From contig VXTR01000064.1 in NCBI GenBank assembly GCA_009837355.1, positions 34,737 to 98,736 of the forward strand: a DNA stretch of 64,000 nucleotides, given 5' to 3'. Shown here one piece after another: positions 28,509 through 37,549 of this stretch. The translations under genes were made by a program, and so were the position numbers. Origin of the DNA: Chloroflexota bacterium (GTDB taxonomy: Bacteria > Chloroflexota > Dehalococcoidia > Lucifugimonadales > UBA3495). The notes under the pieces were generated by a model. It was not told where the DNA came from. It did not search any database and saw nothing but the letters and a program-made list of their open reading frames with translations. Position 1 is the first letter of the stretch. Each line of letters opens with the position of its first letter.

Positions 28509-29588
28509 CTAAGCGGCAACCATGGGATAAACGTGGCGGCCCCGGGACATTTCTACGGGGACGTCGGTGCGCGTCCACTCATTGCCGCCGTCGTTGCTGC
28601 AATAAACGTGACCGTCCCGGTCGCAGCAATAGACGTTCTGGGGCGCGTTGCGGTCGATGGCAATCTGGAACATACGCGCCGGGGCAACTTCGCCCAAGTC
28701 AACACGCTCCCAGGTTTCACCGGCGTCGGTGGAGCGCACCAGCACGCCGGCGTCTATCGTGCCGGCCGGGGCGCTGCCGCCGCCGGCCCCGGCCGCGAGG
28801 TACATTCGGCTGGGGTCGGTAGGGTCAACGACCAAGTCGCGGCAGTAGCTACCGCCCTCGAACATCTCATCAATGGGCACGAATTCCCAATCCTTGCCAC
28901 GCTCCCGACTGCGGAACATGGCCAGTTGGGTAATGATGTACACCAGACCGGGAGATGTTGGGTTGACTTGCACCCCGTGGAGGTCAACCGGCCCCATGCG
29001 CGTATAATGGCCATCAGTGATGCAGGACCAGGTTTCGCCGCCGTCGGTGGACTTGATTAGTCCGCCCACTTCGATGGCGCCGTACACGTCGTCAGGGTGG
29101 GCAGGGTCGATGCTGATGCCGATGACACGCTTGACGATCTCGTAAGGATTCATGGTGATGTGGGGATGCACGAGGCCCTGGGTGTTGAGCTCTCGCCAGG
29201 TGTCTCCACCGTCGTCGGAGCGGCAAACACGGCCGCGGTCGTAGCCGGCAAACATGACGGACGAATCGTTGGGGTGCGCCGCCAGCGACCACACCTCGCC
29301 GCTGAGGGTCTCGGTGCGATGCCAGCTTTCACCCCGGTCGTCGGTGCGATACACGCCGTCCTGCGTGCCGGCAAAAATCGTGGCCGGTCGGTCGGGGTGA
29401 GCTAATAGCGCGCGAACTTGGGGGTTTTCGGGAAGTCCGTTTTCAATGGATGCCCACTTCGCTTCGCCCTCGGTCAGGCGATACATACCACCCTCTCCCA
29501 AAGGTGTGCCCTCTGCGCCGACGATGAGGGCGCTCTCGCCGGCCAGGCCGACGTAAACGTTGGTGTTGTGCGCAGTTACAGTAGTCAT
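28509..29588 (-). CDS. BNR/sialidase-like beta-propeller protein (second in window)
   Basis: RTDDRGESWHRTE, RSDDGGDTWRELN, STDGGETWSCIT, RSTDAGETWERV, SNDGGNEWTRT. Confidence 0.85.
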   Translation of the reverse strand: MTTVTAHNTNVYVGLAGESALIVGAEGTPLGEGGMYRLTEGEAKWASIENGLPENPQVRALLAHPDRPATIFAGTQDGVYRTDDRGESWHRTETLSGEVWSLAAHPNDSSVMFAGYDRGRVCRSDDGGDTWRELNTQGLVHPHITMNPYEIVKRVIGISIDPAHPDDVYGAIEVGGLIKSTDGGETWSCITDGHYTRMGPVDLHGVQVNPTSPGLVYIITQLAMFRSRERGKDWEFVPIDEMFEGGSYCRDLVVDPTDPSRMYLAAGAGGGSAPAGTIDAGVLVRSTDAGETWERVDLGEVAPARMFQIAIDRNAPQNVYCCDRDGHVYCSNDGGNEWTRTDVPVEMSRGRHVYPMVAA

Positions 29589-29681
29589 TGCGAAATCTCC
29601 TGAGGTGCGTCTGGCTAGGGGGTTTTATTGATTGTTGGGGGAATGGAACAGGTTGTCAAGGGCTGCGCGCCCGGGACGTAA

Positions 29682-30614
29682 TTAGGGCCACATTATCCAG
29701 CCGGTGCGATTGGTGCGGGTGCGGAACAGGTGGCCGCCGCCGGTGGTAACGTACAGCGAGCGCATATCGGCGTCGCCGAAGCAACAGTTGGTGGGTCGGT
29801 CAACGCGCATGGGATGCGTTTCCAGTACCCGTCCGGTGGGTGAAAAGACATAGATCATCGGTCCGGGGCCGGCAGCCTCCCAGCCGGCGCAAACTACGAT
29901 ATTGCCGTCGGCGTCCAGAGTCATACCGTCAACACCGCGCTGCACGCCCTGACTGCCCTGGCCACGCATATCGCCGTCGGAAGCGCCACCGTCAATGCCG
30001 AAGGTGTGGAGAGTGGTGTACTCGCCGAGCGAACCGTCCTCGTGGATGGGATAGGCGCGCAATTCTCGCCGGCGGTCCGCCCCGTAGTCGCTCTGCGCGA
30101 CGTACAGCGTCTTCTGGTCCCGGCTGATGAGGATCCCGTTGGGTCGGGATATGTCAGTGGTGGCGCGGGTCAATTCCCACTGGTCGTTGCCTTTGGGGTC
30201 AAGGCGCAGCACGGACATATGGTCCAGCTCTTGCGGCCCGCTGTCACCGATGCCGGAGTAAGGGTCGGTTAGCCAGATGCGGCCCGATTTGTCCACCACC
30301 AGATCGTTGGGGTTGTTGTGCTGTTTGCCATCCAGCAGATGCGGCAGCGACGTAGCGGTGTTGCTGTCGGTGTCGAAGCGAGCGATACGGCGACGGCCCT
30401 GCTGACAGCCATACAGGTTTCCCTGGGCATCAAAGCACAATCCGTTGGTGTTGAACGTTTCGTCAAAATACACCGATACGTCGCCGGTTTTGGGGTGATA
30501 GCGCAGGATCTTCGAGGCCGGAATGTGGGTGAATAGCAGGGCCTCACCGTCCCAAACCGGCCCTTCGGTAGTGCCGCCGTAAGGGCCGGCGACCAGTTCA
30601 AAGTTCCAGGACAT
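29682..30614 (-). CDS. SMP-30/gluconolactonase/LRE family protein
   Basis: GPYGGTTEGPVWDGEALLFTHIPASKILRYHPKTGDVSVY...NDLVVDKSGRIWLTDPYSG...RPNGILISRDQKTLYVAQSD. Confidence 0.88.
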   Translation of the reverse strand: MSWNFELVAGPYGGTTEGPVWDGEALLFTHIPASKILRYHPKTGDVSVYFDETFNTNGLCFDAQGNLYGCQQGRRRIARFDTDSNTATSLPHLLDGKQHNNPNDLVVDKSGRIWLTDPYSGIGDSGPQELDHMSVLRLDPKGNDQWELTRATTDISRPNGILISRDQKTLYVAQSDYGADRRRELRAYPIHEDGSLGEYTTLHTFGIDGGASDGDMRGQGSQGVQRGVDGMTLDADGNIVVCAGWEAAGPGPMIYVFSPTGRVLETHPMRVDRPTNCCFGDADMRSLYVTTGGGHLFRTRTNRTGWIMWP

Positions 30615-30682
30615 AGCGGTTGCACCTCCGTTGCTGGTGCCCGCAGTTTAGCACGGACGACAAATGGTGGACGACTAAAATA

Positions 30683-30712
30683 GCCAGGGGTGAACGGTCG
30701 TTCACCCCTGGC
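30683..30712. repeat. intergenic palindrome downstream of ABC permease
   Basis: GCCAGGGGTGAACGGTCGTTCACCCCTGGC, 14-bp perfect arms. Confidence 0.85.
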
Positions 30713-30734
30713 CTCGTTGCAATCGGACGCTGCT

Positions 30735-31664
30735 CTATCGGCCCCGCAGGCGTGGGTCCAGCGTATCCCGCAGCGCGTCGCCCAGGAAGTTGATGGCGAA
30801 TACTACCACCGAGATAGCGATGCCGGGGAAGACGGCCAACCACCAGGCGATGCGTATTTCCTCCGTGCCGCGAGTCAGCATACCGCCCCAGGTAGGGATG
30901 TCCGGCGGGACGCCCACGCCCAGGAACGACAGGGAAGCCTCGATGATGATGGCGAAGCCCAAGGTAATAGTACCAAGCACTATGTAGCTGGCCACCACGT
31001 TGGGCAGAATATGGCGCAGCATGATGCGGATGGACCCGGCACCGATGGCTTGAGCCGCCAGCGTGTAGTCCAGCTCTTTGATGCTCAACACCTGGGAACG
31101 GATTACCCTGATGGTTCCTGGTAAGAGGATTACCAAAAGAGCGATGATGACGTTGTTGGCGGAGCCGCCCAAAACGGCTACCAATCCTAAAGCCAGGATA
31201 ATTGGCGGAAATGCCATCATCGCATCCACCAGCCGCTGAATGGCAAGGTCGAACACTCCACCCACGTATGCGCTGAGGATGCCGATGAGAGCGCCTAAAG
31301 TAACGCCGATTCCGACGCTGAGCAGTCCGACGTAAATTGAAATCTGCGAGCCGACGATAAGGCGGCTGAGTTCGTCGCGACCAAGGTGGTCGCTACCCAA
31401 CCACGCGCCAGGCTGCGGCGCCATGTATTTATGCTCGTGGGCACGCGGGTCCAGTGGGTCGTGGGGCAAGATGCCCGGAACGACGTAAGAAATCACCGCA
31501 GCCAGAATGGTAAGCAGAATGATAACGGCGCTCACCGCTCCGAGGGGTTTGGAACGGGAAAAGGCAACAACCTTCTGCAACTGCGTCTGCCGAGGACGCA
31601 TCTCGAGCAGCTGGGCGTCAGCGTCAGCGACAGTTAGTCCTTGCCCGGTGTTGGTAGTAGCCAT
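30735..31664 (-). CDS. ABC transporter permease (DppC-like)
   Basis: HPLDPRAHEHKYMAPQPGAWLGSDHLGRDELSRLIVGSQISIYVGLLSVGIGVTLGALIG...; EAA-like loop. Confidence 0.9.
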   Translation of the reverse strand: MATTNTGQGLTVADADAQLLEMRPRQTQLQKVVAFSRSKPLGAVSAVIILLTILAAVISYVVPGILPHDPLDPRAHEHKYMAPQPGAWLGSDHLGRDELSRLIVGSQISIYVGLLSVGIGVTLGALIGILSAYVGGVFDLAIQRLVDAMMAFPPIILALGLVAVLGGSANNVIIALLVILLPGTIRVIRSQVLSIKELDYTLAAQAIGAGSIRIMLRHILPNVVASYIVLGTITLGFAIIIEASLSFLGVGVPPDIPTWGGMLTRGTEEIRIAWWLAVFPGIAISVVVFAINFLGDALRDTLDPRLRGR

Positions 31665-31707
31665 TCGACTAATTCTCCGTAGTCCCTTCCGGCAATCCGC
31701 GCCAGTT

Positions 31708-32664
31708 CTAGGCGTACCGGATGCGCGGGTCCAGCAGTCCGTACAGCAAGTCAACCAGCAGGTTGATGATTACGATGGACACCGCGATGACGATGATGAT
31801 GGCCTGGATGGTGGGGAAGTCCCGCTGGAACACCGTTTCAATAAGCAGGGTTCCGATGCCCGGTACTTTGAAGATGCTTTCGATAATGACAGTACCGCCG
31901 AACAGTCTCCCGAACTGCCAACCCGAGATGGTCAGGATGGGGAGCACGGCGTTTTTCAGTCCGTGCCTCACCAAGACAATCCGCTCCGCCAGTCCTTTGG
32001 CTCGCGCCGTCCGCATATAGTCTTCCCGGATTATCTCCATCATTGACGAGCGGGTGACGCGGGCGATGAAGGCCATGTCGTAAAAACCCAGGGCCAGCGC
32101 CGGTAGGAACATCTGCTGAACATTTTTCCAGGGGTTATCCCACAAGTCAGCGTAGCCCAGCGGCGGCAACCACCCGAAGCCTCTCGACAATATCAGCACC
32201 ACCAACAGGCCAGCGAAGAACGTCGGGATCGATATGCCTACCAGAGCGATGATTCTTGAGAAGTAGTCAATCAAACTGTCGGGTTTGATGGCTGAAATCA
32301 CGCCTAGAGGCACTGCGAAGGCCACGGCGATTAGGATTGCCAGCACTGCCAGCTCCAGAGTGCGGAATATCCGGTCCCCCACCAGCTTGGTTACGGGCTG
32401 TCCCGAACGCCAGATCGACGTACCGAGGTCTCCCCGAAGAAGGCCGCCAATCCAGTCCACGTACTGGACCACGATGGGCCGGTCAGTGCCCAGTTGTCGG
32501 CGAAGGTCTTGCAACTCTTCCTGGGTAAAGGAGGCGTCTCCCTCGCTCAGAATCACCAGGGCCGGGTCCCCGGGGAGCAGCCGCATCACCGTAAATACGA
32601 TGATGGATACCAGCAGCACGGTGGGGATGATTAGCGCAATGCGTTTTAGGGCGTACTGTCGCAT
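31708..32664 (-). CDS. ABC transporter permease (DppB-like)
   Basis: MRQYALKRIALIIPTVLLVSIIVFTVMRLLPGDPA...RVTRSSMMEIIREDYMRTARAKGLAERIVLVRHGLKNAVLPILT. Confidence 0.92.
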   Translation of the reverse strand: MRQYALKRIALIIPTVLLVSIIVFTVMRLLPGDPALVILSEGDASFTQEELQDLRRQLGTDRPIVVQYVDWIGGLLRGDLGTSIWRSGQPVTKLVGDRIFRTLELAVLAILIAVAFAVPLGVISAIKPDSLIDYFSRIIALVGISIPTFFAGLLVVLILSRGFGWLPPLGYADLWDNPWKNVQQMFLPALALGFYDMAFIARVTRSSMMEIIREDYMRTARAKGLAERIVLVRHGLKNAVLPILTISGWQFGRLFGGTVIIESIFKVPGIGTLLIETVFQRDFPTIQAIIIVIAVSIVIINLLVDLLYGLLDPRIRYA

Positions 32665-32686
32665 GGAATCAGCCTTTCGGTGGTAA

Positions 32687-32712
32687 TAGGGGCGACGCAT
32701 ACGCCGCCCCTA
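32687..32712. repeat. intergenic palindrome between substrate-binding protein and permease genes
   Basis: TAGGGGCGACGCATACGCCGCCCCTA, imperfect palindrome. Confidence 0.7.
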
Positions 32713-32765
32713 CCTTTTGCTCTAGCGCTCCGATTATATCGGAATGTTGCTCCGAGGGTAACCGG

Positions 32766-34712
32766 TTACCGATCCAACCACAGGTCTTCGTGCTTGAACT
32801 GGTACTGCACGGTGGACGGGGCGTAGAAGCCCTTGATGTCCTGGTGCACCAGCCAGAAGAGCTGACCCAACTGAAGGGTAACCCAGTGGTTGTCCTCGAA
32901 GCTGTGGAGCCACAGTTCGGCTTCCTTGTTGATTTCCCGGCGGGCGTCGGGGTCAAGCTCCACTTTCTGGCTTTCGAACCAATCGACGACCAAGTCGTTG
33001 GACCAGTCAGTGTAGTTGCGGGTACCGCCCTTCAGGTATACGCCACCGTACACCGCGTCGGGGTCGAATACCACCATGCCCTCACCCTGGCAGCTGATTT
33101 CCCAGTCGCCGGAGGAATCTTCGGAGCGGGAGGTGCCGTACTTGGCGTAGCCGGCCGCGCTGGGCAGCGTCTCGATGTCGCCGGTGATGCCCAAGGCAAC
33201 CTCCAACTGCTGTTTCACAATCTGGCACTGGTCGGGGTAGTTACCGACCTGGCGGACGGTGTACTGGACCGTAAAGCCGTCGGCTACTCCAGCCTCGGCC
33301 ATGAGTTCCTTGGCGCGGGCCAGGTCTTCCTGTCCACCGGGGGTATCCTTGCTGCGGATACCGGGCCAGTCCAGGCACACCTCGTTGGCGTGGGCCAGGC
33401 CCATCAGTGGGCAGAAACTGCCGCCGGAGTTGTCGAAGACGCGCTCGTCAATCTCCTGCCGGTCAACGGCCAGGTTGATGGCCTGACGAACCAGATGGCT
33501 CTGGAACTGAGGCTTCTTGACGTTGAGCATGAGGCCCCAGTTGGTGCCGGCAGCAATGGGATGCGCCACGTACTCGCCGTTGGTGCTTCTCTCCAAGTCA
33601 AAGTACTGGGTAGGCGACAGGTTGGTGAATCCACCGTTGGCCATGTCCAAGCCACCCGCCTCGAATTGGGCGATCAGCCGGTCCTTGGCAGTTCCGGGGA
33701 AGATGTAGTGCTCGATACGGTCAACGTAAGGACGGCCTTCCTTGAAGTAGTCCTCGTTCTTGTTAACCTTGTAGAAGTCGCCAACCTGGTACTCTTCGAG
33801 AATGAACGGGCCGGAAGTAGTGCCCCGGTCGATGATGTTCTCGCCCAAGTTCAGGAAGCAAGGATTAGCAGCGTCGCGCACTGCACAGTTGGAATCGGAG
33901 TCGAGCAGGTGTCCCGGCAGGACTTTGGCGTAGTCGATGGCCAGGAACTTGATGAACGCGCCCGAAGCGAACTGCAAGTTGAACTCAACGGTTTTGTCGT
34001 CAACGGCCCGCAGGACGGCATCCTGGTTGGTAGGCGTGCAGTCGCCGCCGGCCTTGTCCACCACTTCCATCTTGACGGTGTAGTTACGCCAAAGTCCGGA
34101 TCGGCCAGTGCTGTTGCACGGGTTGGCGTAGCGTGAGTGGGTGCTCATGATGTCTGCCGAGGTGATCTCGGTGCCATCCGTCCACTGCATGTCGTCCCGC
34201 AGGTGGAAAGTATAGGTCAGTCCATCTGGGCTGACGTCCCAGGATTCGGCCAGGTCGCCGGTAATGGCGTTAGTGTCCACGGTGTCATACTGCACAATCT
34301 GGTTGTACAGCTGGGAATAGGAAATCACGCTGGACAAAGAGGACGAACCCAGGGGGTCCCAGTCCTTGGTGTCGGCGTAGGCGGACATCAGCAGGGTGCC
34401 GCCGTACTTGGGGCCAGCGCTGGGCGTCGGCGTCGCCACCACGCGCGGTGTGGCGGTGGGAGCCGGCGTATTCGTCGGTCGCGCCGTGGCTTGGGCCGCT
34501 ACGGGTATTGGCGTGTTGGTGGGAGCAACGGCGGCCGGGGCGTCGGTAGCCGCGGGAGCCGCTTGCTGCTGTTGCTGATCAGCGGGCTGCTGTTGGGTGG
34601 TTGGAGTCGACTCTTCGGCGCCACCACAGGCGATGCCGACTATCAGGGCGACGACGCCGGCCGCAGCCAGCATTGTCCGCAACGACAGGCGGCCAAAGAT
34701 AAATGGCTTCAT
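32766..34712 (-). CDS. ABC transporter substrate-binding protein, peptide/dipeptide family (SBP_bac_5)
   Basis: Lipobox-like VGIACGG; Ala/Pro/Thr-rich linker; YGGTLLMSAYADTKDWDPLGS...LAESWDVSPDGLTYTFHLRDDMQWTDGTEITSADI. Confidence 0.92.
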   Translation of the reverse strand: MKPFIFGRLSLRTMLAAAGVVALIVGIACGGAEESTPTTQQQPADQQQQQAAPAATDAPAAVAPTNTPIPVAAQATARPTNTPAPTATPRVVATPTPSAGPKYGGTLLMSAYADTKDWDPLGSSSLSSVISYSQLYNQIVQYDTVDTNAITGDLAESWDVSPDGLTYTFHLRDDMQWTDGTEITSADIMSTHSRYANPCNSTGRSGLWRNYTVKMEVVDKAGGDCTPTNQDAVLRAVDDKTVEFNLQFASGAFIKFLAIDYAKVLPGHLLDSDSNCAVRDAANPCFLNLGENIIDRGTTSGPFILEEYQVGDFYKVNKNEDYFKEGRPYVDRIEHYIFPGTAKDRLIAQFEAGGLDMANGGFTNLSPTQYFDLERSTNGEYVAHPIAAGTNWGLMLNVKKPQFQSHLVRQAINLAVDRQEIDERVFDNSGGSFCPLMGLAHANEVCLDWPGIRSKDTPGGQEDLARAKELMAEAGVADGFTVQYTVRQVGNYPDQCQIVKQQLEVALGITGDIETLPSAAGYAKYGTSRSEDSSGDWEISCQGEGMVVFDPDAVYGGVYLKGGTRNYTDWSNDLVVDWFESQKVELDPDARREINKEAELWLHSFEDNHWVTLQLGQLFWLVHQDIKGFYAPSTVQYQFKHEDLWLDR

Positions 34713-35344
34713 GGTAATGTGTACCTCCCGACGTCGAAATGACGGTTAAAGTAGGATTGCGGACTTACGCTAGGGCGGCTGGTCCGCGAGAGTAAGATAA
34801 ACCTCCCGGAGCGGGCCAATTGTGAAATCGGCCACAATCCGCGAGTTGCCGGGCCGAATGTTAGCCCAGCAGTGCCGGACTGTCAATAGCACCGGTCAGG
34901 AGCGCTTCGGTTGGGGAGATTTCAGGCTTTTGGGGTTGGGGGTTGGCCTCCTGTGGTTGGTGGTTGGGTGCCTGCCTGAGGTCGGTTTCCGGAATTTCAC
35001 TTCGGTCGTTGTCAGTCCCACGGCCGGGGGGTTCTTACGCACTTCCACATAGGTGTTTTTGTGACGGAGATCTCCGGCAGGTCCGGGGATCTGGCGCCCG
35101 TCAATGGCCGCAGTGGTATCGCGCCGTGCCACACCTGGTCTTTCTCCCTGGCTGCAATTAGCCGGGATGGCAGCAGTGGCCGCTCCGGTGTCACGTCTGG
35201 TCTTTCTCCCTGGCAGGTAGCTAGCGCAGTTAGCCGGGATGGCAGCAGTGACCGCTCCTTCGTGCGATTTCAGGATTAGCTGACTGTTGGTGGCCGTTGA
35301 CGACCGTTGTGATATTGACCTCGTTGGCAGGCTGGGATGGATGA

Positions 35345-35363
35345 CCCCGTATCGAGTACGGGG
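35345..35363. repeat. small hairpin present only in repeat copy 2
   Basis: CCCCGTA-TCGAG-TACGGGG. Confidence 0.7.
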
Positions 35364-35386
35364 CAGGTTTTGATGTGCACGGGACT

Positions 35387-35416
35387 ATTGTGAACTGATG
35401 TTCGTCTGATTGTCAA
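35387..35416 (-). promoter_or_regulatory. sigma70-like promoter at the 5' edge of repeat copy 2
   Basis: Reverse strand TTGACA (35416-35411), 18 nt, CACAAT (35392-35387); same layout as copy 1. Confidence 0.4.
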
Positions 35417-35509
35417 GGGGCGGGTGTCAGTGGTTTGCAGGAATCTAGAATTTGGGTGTTTTCAGGATTGAGGCTCCTGCCGAGGATGCGGCCGGCGCCT
35501 AGACTGCGC

Positions 35510-36400
35510 CTAGTGGTGACCCGCCCGGTCCTGGAACTCCCGCTCCGTGGTGGCCGCTTCCACGGCCTGGTACTCGGGCAGGCTGATGAGCGCTTCCACC
35601 TCGGCGCGACGGGCGGCGACGTCGGCGGCACCGATGCCGATGTGCCCGGTGTCGCGCAGGCTGGTATAGACACGCTGCAATCCTTCCAGGGCGGCGATGG
35701 CCGGGGTGGTGGCGTAGATAATCACCTTGTAGCCAAGGTCTTCGTATTCCTGGACGGTGATGTCGTCGGTGCCGGCGATGACCAGCAGCGGGACGTCGGG
35801 TACGCCGGCCCGGAAGGTCGCCAGGTCCTCTCGCTGGCGAACGCCCCGAGGCATAACCACGTCCACGCCCAAATCGCGCAGGGCATTGCCGCGGCGGATT
35901 GCGTCGTCCATATCGCCCTCAACAGCGGTAAAGGAGTCGGTGCGACCAATGACAAGGAAGTTGGGGTCGTTGCGGGCTTCCAGGGCGTAGCGCATCTTTT
36001 GGAGGAACTCGTCGATGGGGATGACGTGCTCCAGTCCGGCGTGGTAGGAAGCTCGCTTGGGAAACACCTGGTCTTCAATATGGATGCCGCAAATGCCGGC
36101 GCGCTCGAAAGTGCGCACGGTGTGCATGGTGTGCACCGGGTCGCCGTAGCCGGCTCCGGCGTCGCAGATGACGGGTAGAGGTACCGACCTGGCAACGCGC
36201 TCCGCCACCTCAACCTGCTCGGTCAGCGTCATCAGCGGCTCAGTTACAGCCAGATGCGCGCCGCTCATGTAGCCGCCGACGTACACTGTGTCAAAGCCCA
36301 ACGACTGCACCAGGCGGGCGGACATGGGGTCATAGGCGCCAGGCGCAACGATGGTTTCACCAGCGGCCAGGCGCGATTTGAGATTGGCTCGCAAGGTCAT
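35510..36400 (-). CDS. isocitrate lyase/PEP mutase superfamily protein
   Basis: VAPGAYDPMSARLVQSLGFDTVYVGGYMSGA...PVICDAGAGYGDPVHTMHTVRTFERAGICGIHIEDQVFPKRASYHAG. Confidence 0.88.
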   Translation of the reverse strand: MTLRANLKSRLAAGETIVAPGAYDPMSARLVQSLGFDTVYVGGYMSGAHLAVTEPLMTLTEQVEVAERVARSVPLPVICDAGAGYGDPVHTMHTVRTFERAGICGIHIEDQVFPKRASYHAGLEHVIPIDEFLQKMRYALEARNDPNFLVIGRTDSFTAVEGDMDDAIRRGNALRDLGVDVVMPRGVRQREDLATFRAGVPDVPLLVIAGTDDITVQEYEDLGYKVIIYATTPAIAALEGLQRVYTSLRDTGHIGIGAADVAARRAEVEALISLPEYQAVEAATTEREFQDRAGHH

Positions 36401-36441
36401 GGCAATTGCCTCCTGATTGAAAGGGCGAGATTGCGTCAGGT

Positions 36442-37407
36442 TCAGTCTGCCGGTATCAACGGCATTACCTCACGGGAGAACCGTTCCATGGCTTCCTGCT
36501 GCTGTTCAGCGCTGTCGGAGGGGAAGCTGAAGATGAAGTGCTGCACACCCAAGTCCTGGTACTGGCGCAAGTCGGCAGCTATCTGCTCCGGGCGGCCCGA
36601 CACCATCCGGCGAGATTGGTCGGGGGACGGCCGCGGCTCATCCTCAAAGACACAGTCGGTGCTGAACACCAGGTCGACAGCATCCTCGGCACGGCCGGCC
36701 CGGGCGCTGACGCGGCGCAAGCGGGCGACTTTCTCGGCCAGCTCTTCCGGCTCCAAGCCGGCCGGCGGACGCAGTCCGATGGGCATCCATCCATCGCCCA
36801 GCGTGGCGGCTCGACGGATGGCCGGGTTGGTATGGCCACCAATCCAGATGGGCGGATGGGGCTGCTGGATGGGCTTGGGCAGGAAGCCGGCGCCGCTGAC
36901 GTCGTAGTGCTTGCCGTGGAACTCGGGGTTGTCGGAGGTCCAAAGCTCCTTGAATATCTGGATGTACTCGTCGGTAACCTCGCCACGCTGTGCGTAGGTA
37001 TCCAGGCCCATGGCCTGGAACTCCTCTTCCATCCAGCCCACGCCGGCGCCCAGGATGAGGCGTCCGCCGCTGAGCACGTCCAGCGTCGCCAGAATCTTGG
37101 CGGTGAGCACGGGGTTGCGGTAGGGCAAGATAAGCACGTGGGTACCCAGCTTTACCCGGGTGGTGCAGCCGGCCAAGAAGTTCAGCGCGGCCAGGGGTTC
37201 AAAGTAGGTGTTGTCACGCTGGAATGGCGCCACTCCATCGGCGGCGTAGGGATAAAAAGAAGAGACCTCGTTGGGAATGATGATGTGGTCGCTGACCCAG
37301 ACGTGGTCAAAAGACAGGTCCTCCGCGCGCTGCGCCAGGTTGCGCAGGTTGTCCGGGGAGGCCATCGCGCCCCGGCTGGGGAGAGAGCATCCAAAGGTTA
37401 CCGGCAT
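36442..37407 (-). CDS. LLM class (F420-dependent-like) oxidoreductase
   Basis: TFGCSLPSRGAMASPDNLRNLAQRAEDLSFDHVWVSDHIIIP...LGTHVLILPYRNPVLTAKILATLDVLSGGRLILGAGVGWMEEEFQAMG. Confidence 0.9.
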   Translation of the reverse strand: MPVTFGCSLPSRGAMASPDNLRNLAQRAEDLSFDHVWVSDHIIIPNEVSSFYPYAADGVAPFQRDNTYFEPLAALNFLAGCTTRVKLGTHVLILPYRNPVLTAKILATLDVLSGGRLILGAGVGWMEEEFQAMGLDTYAQRGEVTDEYIQIFKELWTSDNPEFHGKHYDVSGAGFLPKPIQQPHPPIWIGGHTNPAIRRAATLGDGWMPIGLRPPAGLEPEELAEKVARLRRVSARAGRAEDAVDLVFSTDCVFEDEPRPSPDQSRRMVSGRPEQIAADLRQYQDLGVQHFIFSFPSDSAEQQQEAMERFSREVMPLIPAD

Positions 37408-37549
37408 GGCATTGCCTCCGTTATGGGCGAAAGGTGAATCAAGGTGTGGATAATCCGGCCCGATGCTATACTACCTCCATCGCAGCCGCAAGCAAGGATC
37501 TGACATCGAGGCACTACCTACCCTCGGATCCGCTCGGAAAATCAAAAAC

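Larger units (their letters stand above)
34940..35416 (-). repeat. copy 2 of the ~450-bp non-coding repeat (inverted relative to 1981-2432)
   Basis: Reverse complement nearly identical to copy 1 over the core (2100-2404 vs 34970-35275). Confidence 0.95.

Noticed and set aside
32790-34136. 448-aa forward ORF antisense to the substrate-binding protein
   Set aside because: Val/Gly/Leu/Asp-rich mirror frame without family signature.
1981-35416. 33-kb segment between the two inverted repeats as a mobile genomic island
   Set aside because: It contains core genes (argF, folD, queA, tRNAs) and no integrase or transposase; repeats more likely are independent dispersed copies.
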